From Candidatus Intestinimonas stercorigallinarum (GTDB lineage Bacteria; Bacillota; Clostridia; Oscillospirales; Oscillospiraceae): a stretch of 10,356 nucleotides of DNA. How positions within the stretch are numbered: position 1 is the stretch's first letter; each line of letters begins with the position of its first letter. The stretch is taken from contig DXDV01000230.1 in NCBI GenBank assembly GCA_019115345.1, positions 1 to 10,356 on the forward strand, read 5' to 3'. A program made the position numbers and the translations under genes. Positions 1 to 5,750 of this stretch are shown here, one piece after another. A model generated the notes under the pieces. The model ran no database searches. It was not told the DNA's origin and saw nothing but the letters and a program-made list of their open reading frames with translations.

Positions 1-1
1 C

Positions 2-493
2 GTGGGCGCCATCAGCGAGAGCGACGTGATGCTGGCCGCCACCTCCAAGGCCATCATCGTGGGCTTCAACGTCCGCCCCGACGCCGCCGCCCGGGACAGC
101 GCCGCCCGCAGCAATGTGGATATGCGGATGTACCGGGTCATCTACGACGCCATCAACGAGATCGAGGCCGCCATGAAGGGCATGCTCTCCCCCAAGTTCA
201 AGGAGGTGGACCTGGGCCGGGCCGAGGTCCGCAACGTGTTCCGCATCACCGGCGTGGGCATGGTGGCCGGCTGCTACGTCACCGAGGGCAAGATGCAGCG
301 GGGCGCCCAGATGCGCCTGCTCCGGGACAACATCGTCATCTACGACGGCGCCATCGCCTCCCTCCAGCGCTTCAAGGACAGCGTGAAGGAGGTCGCCACC
401 GGCTACGAGTGCGGCATTACCTTCGAGAAATTCCAGGACATCAAGGAAGGCGACATCGTCGAGGCTTACCTGATGGAGCAGATCGAGGTCTGA
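2..493 (+). CDS. infB: Translation initiation factor IF-2, C-terminal part (5' end outside window)
   Basis: The frame is open from the window edge to a TGA at 491-493 and encodes the last 164 or so residues of IF-2, the GTPase that places initiator fMet-tRNA on the small ribosomal subunit. The visible part covers the end of domain III (GAISESDVMLA, then a GFNVRP segment) and the C-terminal beta-barrel that binds fMet-tRNA (from about EVRNVFRITG to the end EQIEV). The GTPase domain lies upstream of the window. The GTG at position 2 is an internal valine, not a start. The neighbours rbfA, nrnA, truB and ribF give the classical nusA-infB operon order. Odd: the last 28 codons, including the stop, are repeated downstream at 643-726 beyond a structured repeat, and the two copies differ only at silent sites. 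Confidence 0.97.
   Translation: MGAISESDVMLAATSKAIIVGFNVRPDAAARDSAARSNVDMRMYRVIYDAINEIEAAMKGMLSPKFKEVDLGRAEVRNVFRITGVGMVAGCYVTEGKMQRGAQMRLLRDNIVIYDGAIASLQRFKDSVKEVATGYECGITFEKFQDIKEGDIVEAYLMEQIEV
410..493 (+). repeat. Direct repeat, copy 1: translated tail of infB
   Basis: This 84-bp stretch (first codon TGC, last codon TGA) encodes the IF-2 end from CGITFEKF to EQIEV. It recurs at 643-726 with 76 of 84 bases identical. The eight differences are all at third codon positions and silent. This copy is in frame with infB and therefore the one translated. The similarity starts at GTGCGGC just inside the gene and stops a base or two after the stop codon. Confidence 0.93.
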
Positions 494-642
494 TGCCGCA
501 GGAGTGCCCGCGCAGCGGGCCGGCGCATTTGCGCCGTACAAGCGTTTTGCCGGCGGCAAAACCTTGGCGCAGGGCGAATTCATTTCGCCCGAGCATGTGA
601 AATATCCGGGGTACCCGCGGGATGGAACATCCCGTGGGGGTG
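494..642 (+). repeat. Structured intergenic repeat, element A (multi-hairpin)
   Basis: About 149 bp between the two infB tails, built of consecutive hairpins. These are GCCCGC/GCGGGC at 506-520; GGCGCA/TGCGCC with loop TT at 522-535; GTTTTGCC/GGCAAAAC at 544-562; GGGCGAA/TTCGCCC with loop TTCAT at 572-590; and an 11-pair palindrome with loop GAA at 614-638. The last four occur in the same order, on the opposite strand, at 2185-2307 (element B), with compensatory stem changes. No convincing gene lies in it: a 71-codon open frame from 504 runs through the hairpins and then reads the infB tail out of frame. It is probably a family of non-autonomous repeats spread through the genome; I do not recognise a named family. 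Confidence 0.88.
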
Positions 643-726
643 TGCGGCATTACCTTCGAGAAGTTCCAGGACATCAAGGAAGGCGACATCGTGGAAGCCT
701 ACCTCATGGAACAAATTGAGGTCTGA
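643..726 (+). pseudogene. Detached second copy of the infB 3' end
   Basis: This copy repeats the last 28 codons of infB, including TGA, but is cut off from the gene by element A. Differences from copy 1 are AAA/AAG, GTC/GTG, GAG/GAA, GCT/GCC, CTG/CTC, GAG/GAA, CAG/CAA and ATC/ATT, all silent. The coding sense was therefore kept while the copies diverged, although only copy 1 is now read as infB. A short open frame could run in this frame from an ATG at 622, inside the terminal palindrome, to the TGA at 724-726 (34 codons), but I see no good ribosome site for it. The sequence after this copy leads directly into the rbfA leader, so this may be the older, native infB end and copy 1 the later arrival. 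Confidence 0.85.
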
Positions 727-766
727 TCCTCCACCGGACGGAAAGACCAAACGAAACACAATCAAA

Positions 767-811
767 CAGACCCGTTCCATCCCCAAGTCATTTGAGGAGG
801 GGACGGGTCTG
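767..811 (+). promoter_or_regulatory. Long hairpin in the rbfA leader
   Basis: CAGACCCGT (767-775) pairs with ACGGGTCTG (803-811). Inside, the CC and TCC runs of the left arm pair further with GGAGGGG, giving a long stem with one mismatch and a loop near AAGTCATTT. There is no T-run behind it, so it is not a typical Rho-independent terminator; an RNA-processing or stability element within the operon transcript is more likely. It ends about 10 bases before the rbfA ribosome site. The bases around 739-766 are clearly AT-richer than the flanking genes. Confidence 0.6.
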
Positions 812-832
812 TGCGCTTGATAGGAGAAATTT

Positions 833-1171
833 ATGGCAAGCAATCGCATCGGACGCATCAACGAGGAGATCCAGCGGGAGCTCTCCGCCCTGATCCGGAC
901 CGTGAAGGACCCCCGGGTCCACGGCCTGGTGTCCATCACGGCGGTGGAGACCGCCCCCGACCTGCGCTACGCCAAGGTCTACGTGAGCGTGCTGGACAAG
1001 AGCGACGTCAAGGAAGTGGTGAAGGGTCTCAGATCCGCCGGCGGCTATCTGCGCCGGGAGCTGGGCCAGGCCCTTCAGCTCCGGTACACCCCGGAGCTCA
1101 CCTTTGTGGCAGATGACTCCATCGCCGAGGGCGCCCATATTCTGGAGCTGATCGAAAAGCTGGACAAGTGA
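833..1171 (+). CDS. rbfA: 30S ribosome-binding factor A
   Basis: The 112-residue protein has the usual length of RbfA, a KH-like cold-shock protein that binds the immature 30S subunit and helps to mature the 16S rRNA 5' end. Recognisable parts are the N-terminal helix NRIGRINEEIQRELS, the segment KDPRVHGLVSITAVE, the strand RYAKVYVSVL, and the end region LRRELGQALQLRYTPELTFVADDSIAEG, which matches the family's typical R-x-P-x-L-x-F-x-x-D-x-S pattern. The ATG at 833 has AGGAGA at 822-827 at suitable spacing. The gene follows infB, as in most Firmicutes, but here the gap is lengthened by element A and the second infB tail. It ends 10 bp before the preferred nrnA start. Confidence 0.96.
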   Translation: MASNRIGRINEEIQRELSALIRTVKDPRVHGLVSITAVETAPDLRYAKVYVSVLDKSDVKEVVKGLRSAGGYLRRELGQALQLRYTPELTFVADDSIAEGAHILELIEKLDK

Positions 1172-1181
1172 GGTGCCCCCT

Positions 1182-2132
1182 ATGGAGTACAGAGAAGCGG
1201 CGGCGCTGCTGCTGCGGCAAGACGACATCCTCATCCTGACCCACAAGCGCCCCGACGGGGACACCATCGGCTGCGCCGTGGGTCTGTGTCAGGCCCTGCG
1301 GGAGCAGGGCAAAACGGCCTGGGTCCTCCCCAATGAGGACGCCACCAGCCTTTTTACCCCCTACCTGGAGGGCTATCTGGCCCCCGAGGACTTTGCCCCC
1401 GCCTATGTGGTGGCGGTGGACATCGCCGGGCGGCAGCTCTTCACCCCGGCGGGAGAGGTCTACCTGGAGCGGGGCATCGACCTGACCATCGACCACCACC
1501 CCTCTCAGGAGTACTACGCGGCGGAGACCTGCCTGGACGCCGGGCGGGCGGCCTGCGGCGAGCTCATCTACGACCTGGTCCGCCAGTGGGGGCCGGTCTC
1601 CCCCCGGACGGCCCTGCCCCTCTACGTGGCGGTGTCCACCGACACGGGCTGCTTCATGTACAGCAACACCACCCCGGAGACCCACCGGGTGGCCGCCCAC
1701 CTGATGGAGACCGGCATCGACTTCCAGACGGCCAACAAGCGCCACTTCCGCACCAAGAGCCTGAAGCGGCTGAAGCTGGAGTCCCTCATCGTGGAGACCA
1801 TGGACCTCCACGACGGCGGAGCCATCGCCATCGCCGCCATCTCCCTGGCCGACATGGCCCGGCTGGCGGCCACCGAGCGGGACGCCGAGGACATCGCCGC
1901 CTTTGTGGGGCAGATGGAGGGGGTCCACACCTCGGTGACCATCCGGGAGCTGGAGGGGGGCGAGTGCAAGCTCTCGGTGCGCACCGACGCCACCCTCAAC
2001 GCCACCCGGGTCTGCGCCCTGCTGGGGGGCGGCGGTCACGCCGCCGCCGCAGGATGCACGGTGCCCGGCACGGTGGAGGAGGCCAAGACGGCCATTCTGG
2101 CCGCCATCCGGAAGGTGCAGACCGATGCCTAA
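1182..2132 (+). CDS. nrnA: DHH-family oligoribonuclease / pAp phosphatase (NrnA-like)
   Basis: This 316-residue protein belongs to the DHH/DHHA1 phosphoesterases. NrnA enzymes degrade short RNA oligonucleotides and remove the 3' phosphate from pAp, in the cytoplasm with Mn ions. The motifs are all present: H21-x-x-x-D25-G-D27 in THKRPDGD, D80 in AVDIAG, DHH at 104-106, D154 in STDTG, and the C-terminal substrate-binding GGGHAAAAG near 283-291. The ATG at 1182 is preferred over a GTG at 1173 because AGGTG at 1171-1175 lies 6 bases before it. It is the usual neighbour between rbfA and truB in this group. Its TAA (2130-2132) lies inside the sequence ATGCCTAA, which also holds the first truB start copy, a coupled arrangement. 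Confidence 0.93.
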   Translation: MEYREAAALLLRQDDILILTHKRPDGDTIGCAVGLCQALREQGKTAWVLPNEDATSLFTPYLEGYLAPEDFAPAYVVAVDIAGRQLFTPAGEVYLERGIDLTIDHHPSQEYYAAETCLDAGRAACGELIYDLVRQWGPVSPRTALPLYVAVSTDTGCFMYSNTTPETHRVAAHLMETGIDFQTANKRHFRTKSLKRLKLESLIVETMDLHDGGAIAIAAISLADMARLAATERDAEDIAAFVGQMEGVHTSVTIRELEGGECKLSVRTDATLNATRVCALLGGGGHAAAAGCTVPGTVEEAKTAILAAIRKVQTDA

Positions 2133-2184
2133 CGGAATCCTTGTCATTGATAAGCCCGCCTACTGGACCAGTATGGATGTGTGC

Positions 2185-2330
2185 ACCCCATGGGCGCGGG
2201 GCGCCCATGGGGTCCCCGAAGATGATTTGACATCCTCGGCGGAAATGAATTCCGCCTGCGGCAAGGTTTTGCCCAAGGGCAAAACGCTTGGACGGCGCAA
2301 ATGCGCCGGACCTTGGCGCACGGGAGGGCG
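2185..2330 (-). repeat. Structured intergenic repeat, element B (inverted relative to A)
   Basis: This is the same element as at 494-642, on the other strand. On the + strand it shows ACCCCATGGGCG paired with CGCCCATGGGGT (2185-2213, 12 bp, loop CGGGG). Next come GGCGGAA/TTCCGCC (2238-2256), GTTTTGCCC/GGGCAAAAC (2266-2285) and GGCGCA/TGCGCC (2294-2307). Read on the - strand, the order and loops match element A, for example loop TTCAT in the GC-rich third stem. Stem bases change in pairs: GGGCGAA/TTCGCCC in A is GGCGGAA/TTCCGCC in B. The element lies between truB start copies 1 and 2, and its end nearer copy 2 carries a GGGAGG ribosome site. Confidence 0.88.
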
Positions 2331-2335
2331 GTACC
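2322..2335 (+). promoter_or_regulatory. Ribosome-binding site in front of truB start copy 2
   Basis: GGGAGG at 2322-2327 lies 8 bases before the ATG at 2336, at the edge of element B. The same block, GGGAGG plus GGTACC plus ATGCCTAACGG, recurs before the intact truB at 2495-2518. It is absent before copy 1 at 2125, whose upstream bases are nrnA codons. The ribosome site thus came with the inserted sequence. Confidence 0.7.
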
Positions 2336-2385
2336 ATGCCTAACGGTATTCTGATCATCGACAAGCCGGCGGACTGGACCGCGTC

Positions 2386-2492
2386 GGAGCGCGCCCTTTT
2401 GGAACGCGCCTCCGCAAGCGCGAAGGCGCTTATCCTGACGGGCGGCTCCTCCTTTTCACGGCGCACCCGCGGTGCTGGGCTGCGCCGTGAGG
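2386..2492. repeat. Second hairpin-rich insert (element C), between truB start copies 2 and 3
   Basis: About 107 bp with AAGCGC/GCGCTT (loop GAAG, 2416-2431) and a 9-bp stem CACGGCGCA/TGCGCCGTG (2457-2465 with 2481-2489, loop of 15). Near 2391-2413 there is a weaker pairing of GGAGCGCG with CGCGCCTCC. It does not share the hairpins of elements A and B, so it appears to be a different repeat type. Whether it occurs elsewhere in the genome cannot be seen here. Confidence 0.6.
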
Positions 2493-2494
2493 AA

Positions 2495-2500
2495 GGGAGG
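2495..2500 (+). promoter_or_regulatory. Ribosome-binding site that fixes the truB start
   Basis: GGGAGG lies 7 bases before the ATG at 2508. The open frame could be extended to an upstream ATG at 2472, which would add 12 residues (MLGCAVRKGGGT). That segment belongs to hairpin element C and is not TruB-like, so 2508 is preferred. Confidence 0.8.
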
Positions 2501-2507
2501 TGGTACC

Positions 2508-3386
2508 ATGCCTAACGGAATCCTTGTCATTGATAAGCCCGCTGATTGGACCAGTATGGATGTGTGCGCCAAGGTGCGGGGCATCTTCCACGAAAAGCGG
2601 GTGGGCCACGCCGGTACCCTGGACCCCATGGCCACCGGCGTTCTGCCCGTGTTCATCGGCCGGGCCACCCGGGCGGTGGAGTTTGCGTCTGAATCCGAAA
2701 AGGAATATATTGCGGAGCTTAAACTGGGCGTTAGCACAAATACCCAGGATACCACCGGCCAGGTGCTCGAGGAGCGGCCGGTGACGGTGGACCGGGAAGC
2801 GGTGCTGGCGGTGCTGGACCGGTTCCGTGGGGACATCCAACAGATCCCCCCCATGTACTCCGCCATCAAGCGGAACGGCAAAAAGCTCTACGAGCTGGCC
2901 CGGAAGGGCCAGGAGGTGGAGCGGGCGGCCCGGCCGGTGCGCATCCACGCGCTGGAGCTGCTGGAGGCTTCCGGCCCGGCGGACTACCGCCTCCGGGTCC
3001 GCTGCTCCAAGGGGACCTACGTCCGCACCCTGTGCCACGACATCGGAGCGGCCCTGGGCTGCGGCGGCTGCATGGGGGCCCTGCGCCGGACCATGGCCGC
3101 CGGGTTTTCCCTGGCCGACGCGGTGACCCTGGAGGCCGTCCAGGCCGCCGCCGGCCGGGGGGAGGCCGAGGGCCTGCTGCTGCCGGTGGACGCCTACTTC
3201 GCCGGACGGCCCGACCTGCTCCTGAAGCCGGAGGCGGAGAAGAAGCTCCGCAACGGCATGACCCTGGTGATACCCGCCCTGGAGGATGGAGAGTACCGGG
3301 TCTACGGCGGTGACCGGACCTTCCTGGCCCTGTGCCGGGCGGAGCGGGGCAGGCTCAGCACCATCAAGAGCTTTTTCCCGGTGTGA
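2508..3386 (+). CDS. truB: tRNA pseudouridine(55) synthase
   Basis: The 292-residue protein makes pseudouridine 55 in the T-loop of almost all tRNAs. It has the N-terminal GILVIDKPADWTS motif, the catalytic block HAGTLDPMATGVL with nucleophile Asp39, the KEYIAELKLG strand, the IPPMYSAIKRNGKKLYELAR segment, and RCSKGTYVRTLCHDIG; the PUA-like tail runs from about residue 235. Length is normal. The gene is intact, but its first 60 or so bases are repeated twice upstream (2125 and 2336). Codon style is uneven: the first 60 bases and about 2690-2760 are AT-richer than the rest (22 of 50 bases at 2701-2750 are G or C), which suggests a mosaic gene. It overlaps the preceding 59-codon ORF by ATGCCTAA and may be translated by coupling as well as from its own ribosome site. 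Confidence 0.97.
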   Translation: MPNGILVIDKPADWTSMDVCAKVRGIFHEKRVGHAGTLDPMATGVLPVFIGRATRAVEFASESEKEYIAELKLGVSTNTQDTTGQVLEERPVTVDREAVLAVLDRFRGDIQQIPPMYSAIKRNGKKLYELARKGQEVERAARPVRIHALELLEASGPADYRLRVRCSKGTYVRTLCHDIGAALGCGGCMGALRRTMAAGFSLADAVTLEAVQAAAGRGEAEGLLLPVDAYFAGRPDLLLKPEAEKKLRNGMTLVIPALEDGEYRVYGGDRTFLALCRAERGRLSTIKSFFPV

Positions 3387-3415
3387 GACCGGGAGAGGAA
3401 AGAGAGAGGATACCC

Positions 3416-4315
3416 GTGAACGAGATGAAACGAGCCATCGCCCTGGGCTTTTTTGACGGGGTGCACGTGGGCCACGGCGCTCTTTTGAGCCAGGTGGGAG
3501 CGGTGGCGGCCCAGAAGGGGCTGATCCCCACCGCCTTCACCTTCGACGCCCATCCGGGCAGCCGGATCACCGGGGCGGTGACCCCCCTCATCAACTCCCC
3601 CGCCGACCGGGCCGAGCTGATGCGGCGGCTTTACGGCATCCAGGAGGTCATTGTGGCCCACTTCGACAGCATGATGCGGATGGACTGGCGGGACTTCGTC
3701 ACCGACTATCTGGTGCGGGACCACCAGGCCGCCCACGTGGTGGCCGGCCACGACTTCCACTTCGGCTACAAGGGGGAGGGCAATCCCCAGCGCCTCCAGG
3801 AGCTGTGCGACCGGCTGGGGGTGGGCTGCGACATCATCCCCAAGGTGGAGAAGGAGGGGATCACCGTCTCCTCCACCTATATCCGCACCCTCATCGCCCA
3901 GGGGGAGATGGAGCGGGCCATGGAATTTCTGGGTCACCCCCACGTCCTCACCGACCGGGTGAGCCACGGCAAGAAGCTGGGCTCCACGCTGGGCTTCCCC
4001 ACGGTGAACCTCCGCTTCCCGGAGGGGGTGCTGGTGCCCGCCCACGGGGTGTACGTCACCCGGGTGTGGTTTGAAAACGGGGACAGCCGCCCCGCCGTCA
4101 CCAACATCGGGGTCCGTCCCACGGTGGACGACGGGGACCGGGTCAGCGTGGAGGGCTATATCCTGGACTTCTCCGGGGACCTCTACGGGCAGACCATCCG
4201 AATGGAATTTTATAAGAAGCTGCGGGGGGAGCGGAAGTTCCCCTCCCTGGAGGCCCTCCGGGCGGAAGTCATGCGCAACGCGGAGGAGACCCGGGAATTT
4301 TTCCATACCAGCTGA
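3416..4315 (+). CDS. ribF: Bifunctional riboflavin kinase / FMN adenylyltransferase (FAD synthetase)
   Basis: The 299-residue protein converts riboflavin to FMN and FMN to FAD. The N-terminal nucleotidyltransferase domain shows GFFDGVHVGH (His17 and His20 of the HxGH motif) and SSTYIR at about 152-157. The C-terminal flavokinase domain shows GKKLGSTLGFPTVNL at 185-199, TNIGVRPTVDD and the end region LRGERKFPSLEALRAEVMRN. The GTG at 3416 is chosen because AGAGAGGA at 3403-3410 lies 5 bases before it; an ATG three codons later (3425) is possible but poorly spaced. It is 29 bp behind truB, the usual truB-ribF pairing in Firmicutes. I see no FMN riboswitch before it, in keeping with constitutive operon expression. 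Confidence 0.96.
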   Translation: MNEMKRAIALGFFDGVHVGHGALLSQVGAVAAQKGLIPTAFTFDAHPGSRITGAVTPLINSPADRAELMRRLYGIQEVIVAHFDSMMRMDWRDFVTDYLVRDHQAAHVVAGHDFHFGYKGEGNPQRLQELCDRLGVGCDIIPKVEKEGITVSSTYIRTLIAQGEMERAMEFLGHPHVLTDRVSHGKKLGSTLGFPTVNLRFPEGVLVPAHGVYVTRVWFENGDSRPAVTNIGVRPTVDDGDRVSVEGYILDFSGDLYGQTIRMEFYKKLRGERKFPSLEALRAEVMRNAEETREFFHTS

Positions 4316-4347
4316 GCGAAAATCAGAGTGAGAGGAAGGGACCGCCG

Positions 4348-5739
4348 ATGCGATACAAAAAGATGTATCTGCTGCTTCTGGTTTATGTACTGGCTCTGGC
4401 CCTGGCGGGCTTGATGTTCGACGACCCTGCCAACATCCTTCCGGGATTGTGGAAAATCGTCACCACGCAGGATGTGCTCATCACCGACTACGTGGAGATC
4501 GCCGGACCGGGGGCGGCCTTCATGAACTCCGCTCTGGTGACCCTCATCAGCGTGGGGCTGCTCTTCCTCTGCAAGGACCCCCTCAACGGCTTTTCCATCA
4601 CCGAGATGGGGCTGATGTCGGGGTTTGCCCTCTTCGGAAAAAACTTCGTCAACATCTGGCCCATCATTCTGGGCACCTGGCTCTACGCCAAGCTCCAGAA
4701 GGAGCCCTTCGGCAAGTATACCTCGGTGGCCCTGCTGGCCACCGCCCTGGCGCCCCTGGTGAGCTTCATGGGCTTTGGGAGCCCCATGTCTCATCCCTTG
4801 GGGGGGCTCCTCATGGGCATGCTCATCGGTATGGTGCTCCCGCCCCTGTCGGCCTACACCTACAAGGTGCAAAACGGCATGAACCTCTACAACATGGGCT
4901 TCGCCTGCGGCCTGCTGGCCATGATGCTGGTGCCCATCCTCACCGCCCTGGGGAACGCGCCCAGCAGCGTGCTCTACTGGGCCGACGGCTATAACCTCCC
5001 CTTCGGCCTGGCTCTGACGGCCCTGTGTCTGGTGCTCATCGTGTGCGGACTCTTCTTCTCCGGCCGTCCGCCCTGGGCGGCCTGGGCGGGCTACCGCCGG
5101 CTCCTCACCAGCTCCGGCCGGGCCCCCAGCGACTTCCTGCGGATGGTGGGGAGCGGCCCCACCCTCATCAACATGGGGGTCAACGGCCTGCTCTCCACCG
5201 GGTACATCCTGCTGGTGGACGGGGAGCTCAACGGGCCCACCATCGGCGGCATCCTCACCATCATCGGCTTTTCGGCTTACGGCAAGCACGCCAGGAACAT
5301 CCTCCCCGTCATGGGGGGCGTGCTTTTGGGCGGCCTCTTCATGCACTACGACGTCAACGCCCCCGCCCTCCAGCTGGCCGCCCTCTTCGGCACCACCCTG
5401 GCCCCCTTCGCCGGGGTCTTTGGCTGGCCGGCGGGCGTGCTGGCCGGCTTCCTCCACTCGGCGGTGGTCCTCCAGGCGGGCTATGTGCTGGGCGGCGTCA
5501 ACCTCTACAACAACGGCTTCTCCGGGGGCCTCATCGCCATCGTCCTCTTCCCCCTCATCACGGCCATCTTCCGGCACCGGAAGCCGGAGCTCACCCCCCG
5601 GGACCTCTTCGAGGTCTTTCAGGAGGACAAGCCCGCCCCCATGGAGCGGGACCTGCCCCCCGACGAGCGGGAGCCGGAGGGGGAGCCCTTCCCCGCCATC
5701 CAGAAGGAGGAGGACGCCGCCGCCCCAAGCAGAAAATAG
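4348..5739 (+). CDS. Multi-pass membrane protein, DUF1576-like
   Basis: The 463-residue protein is very hydrophobic from residue 5 to 407, with roughly ten or more predicted membrane segments, and ends in an acidic, proline-rich tail (about 412-463) likely to be cytoplasmic. I recognise it as resembling the DUF1576 family, whose function is unknown to me. The membrane part is a tandem duplication: residues 58-200 align with 273-407. Paired motifs are GFALFGKNFVNIWPIILG (92-109) with GFSAYGKHARNILPVMGG (307-324), and NLYNMGFACGLLA (179-191) with NLYNNGFSGGLIA (385-397). Such a repeat fold is common in transporters and channels, but no substrate can be named. The start has GAGGAAGGG at about 4332-4340. 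It is 32 bp behind ribF with no terminator between, so it is probably co-transcribed, and it ends at a strong terminator. Confidence 0.8.
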   Translation: MRYKKMYLLLLVYVLALALAGLMFDDPANILPGLWKIVTTQDVLITDYVEIAGPGAAFMNSALVTLISVGLLFLCKDPLNGFSITEMGLMSGFALFGKNFVNIWPIILGTWLYAKLQKEPFGKYTSVALLATALAPLVSFMGFGSPMSHPLGGLLMGMLIGMVLPPLSAYTYKVQNGMNLYNMGFACGLLAMMLVPILTALGNAPSSVLYWADGYNLPFGLALTALCLVLIVCGLFFSGRPPWAAWAGYRRLLTSSGRAPSDFLRMVGSGPTLINMGVNGLLSTGYILLVDGELNGPTIGGILTIIGFSAYGKHARNILPVMGGVLLGGLFMHYDVNAPALQLAALFGTTLAPFAGVFGWPAGVLAGFLHSAVVLQAGYVLGGVNLYNNGFSGGLIAIVLFPLITAIFRHRKPELTPRDLFEVFQEDKPAPMERDLPPDEREPEGEPFPAIQKEEDAAAPSRK

Positions 5740-5750
5740 AAAGAGAAAAC

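Larger units (their letters stand above)
2125..2343 (+). pseudogene. Decapitated truB start, copy 1, fused into element B
   Basis: The first 20 codons (2125-2184) encode the TruB N-terminus MPNGILVIDKPAYWTSMDVC. They are identical to the intact truB start at 57 of 60 bases; the one amino-acid change is Asp to Tyr at residue 13. The truB homology then stops at GTGTGC, exactly where the 12-bp palindrome of element B begins. The frame stays open through element B for 52 more codons and ends in a TAA at 2341-2343, inside the next truB start. The start overlaps the nrnA stop by 8 bases, as expected for the original, undisturbed truB start. It may now act only as a coupling ORF passing ribosomes onward; the peptide lacks the catalytic part. 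Confidence 0.85.
2336..2515 (+). pseudogene. Truncated truB start, copy 2, with open frame into the intact truB
   Basis: The first 15 codons read MPNGILIIDKPADWT, again the TruB N-terminus. Compared with the intact start, 9 of 45 bases differ: 8 are silent and one changes Val to Ile. Homology ends after ACC (2380); the frame then runs through a second hairpin region and stops at a TAA (2513-2515) inside ATGCCTAA, the start of the intact truB. The predicted product is 59 residues. The codons here are GC-richer than in copies 1 and 3 (25 of 45 bases G or C, against 29 of 60 in copy 3), nearer to the style of the surrounding operon. It may be a remnant of an older truB allele or a start carried in by an element. 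Confidence 0.82.

Noticed and set aside
494..642. Intein, intron or CRISPR array
   Set aside because: There are no splicing motifs, no intron core, and no regularly spaced repeats; the sequence is a series of distinct hairpins outside the infB coding frame.
504..719. 71-codon open frame across element A and the second infB tail
   Set aside because: It reads hairpin DNA and then the infB tail in the wrong frame; no ribosome site fits. Related repeats probably give similar spurious proteins.
767..811. Rho-independent terminator before rbfA
   Set aside because: The hairpin is strong but followed by TGCGCTTG, not a T-run, and the genes belong to one operon.
2125..2515. truB as a frameshifted or broken gene
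   Set aside because: The copy starting at 2508 is intact, full length and has its own ribosome site; only the extra starts are truncated.
410..2572. Assembly error or strain chimera as the cause of the duplicated gene ends
   Set aside because: Not excluded, but two separate sites show the same element with the same polarity and compensatory stem changes, which a misassembly would not create.
3387..3415. FMN riboswitch before ribF
   Set aside because: The gap is only 29 bp and holds little more than the ribosome site.
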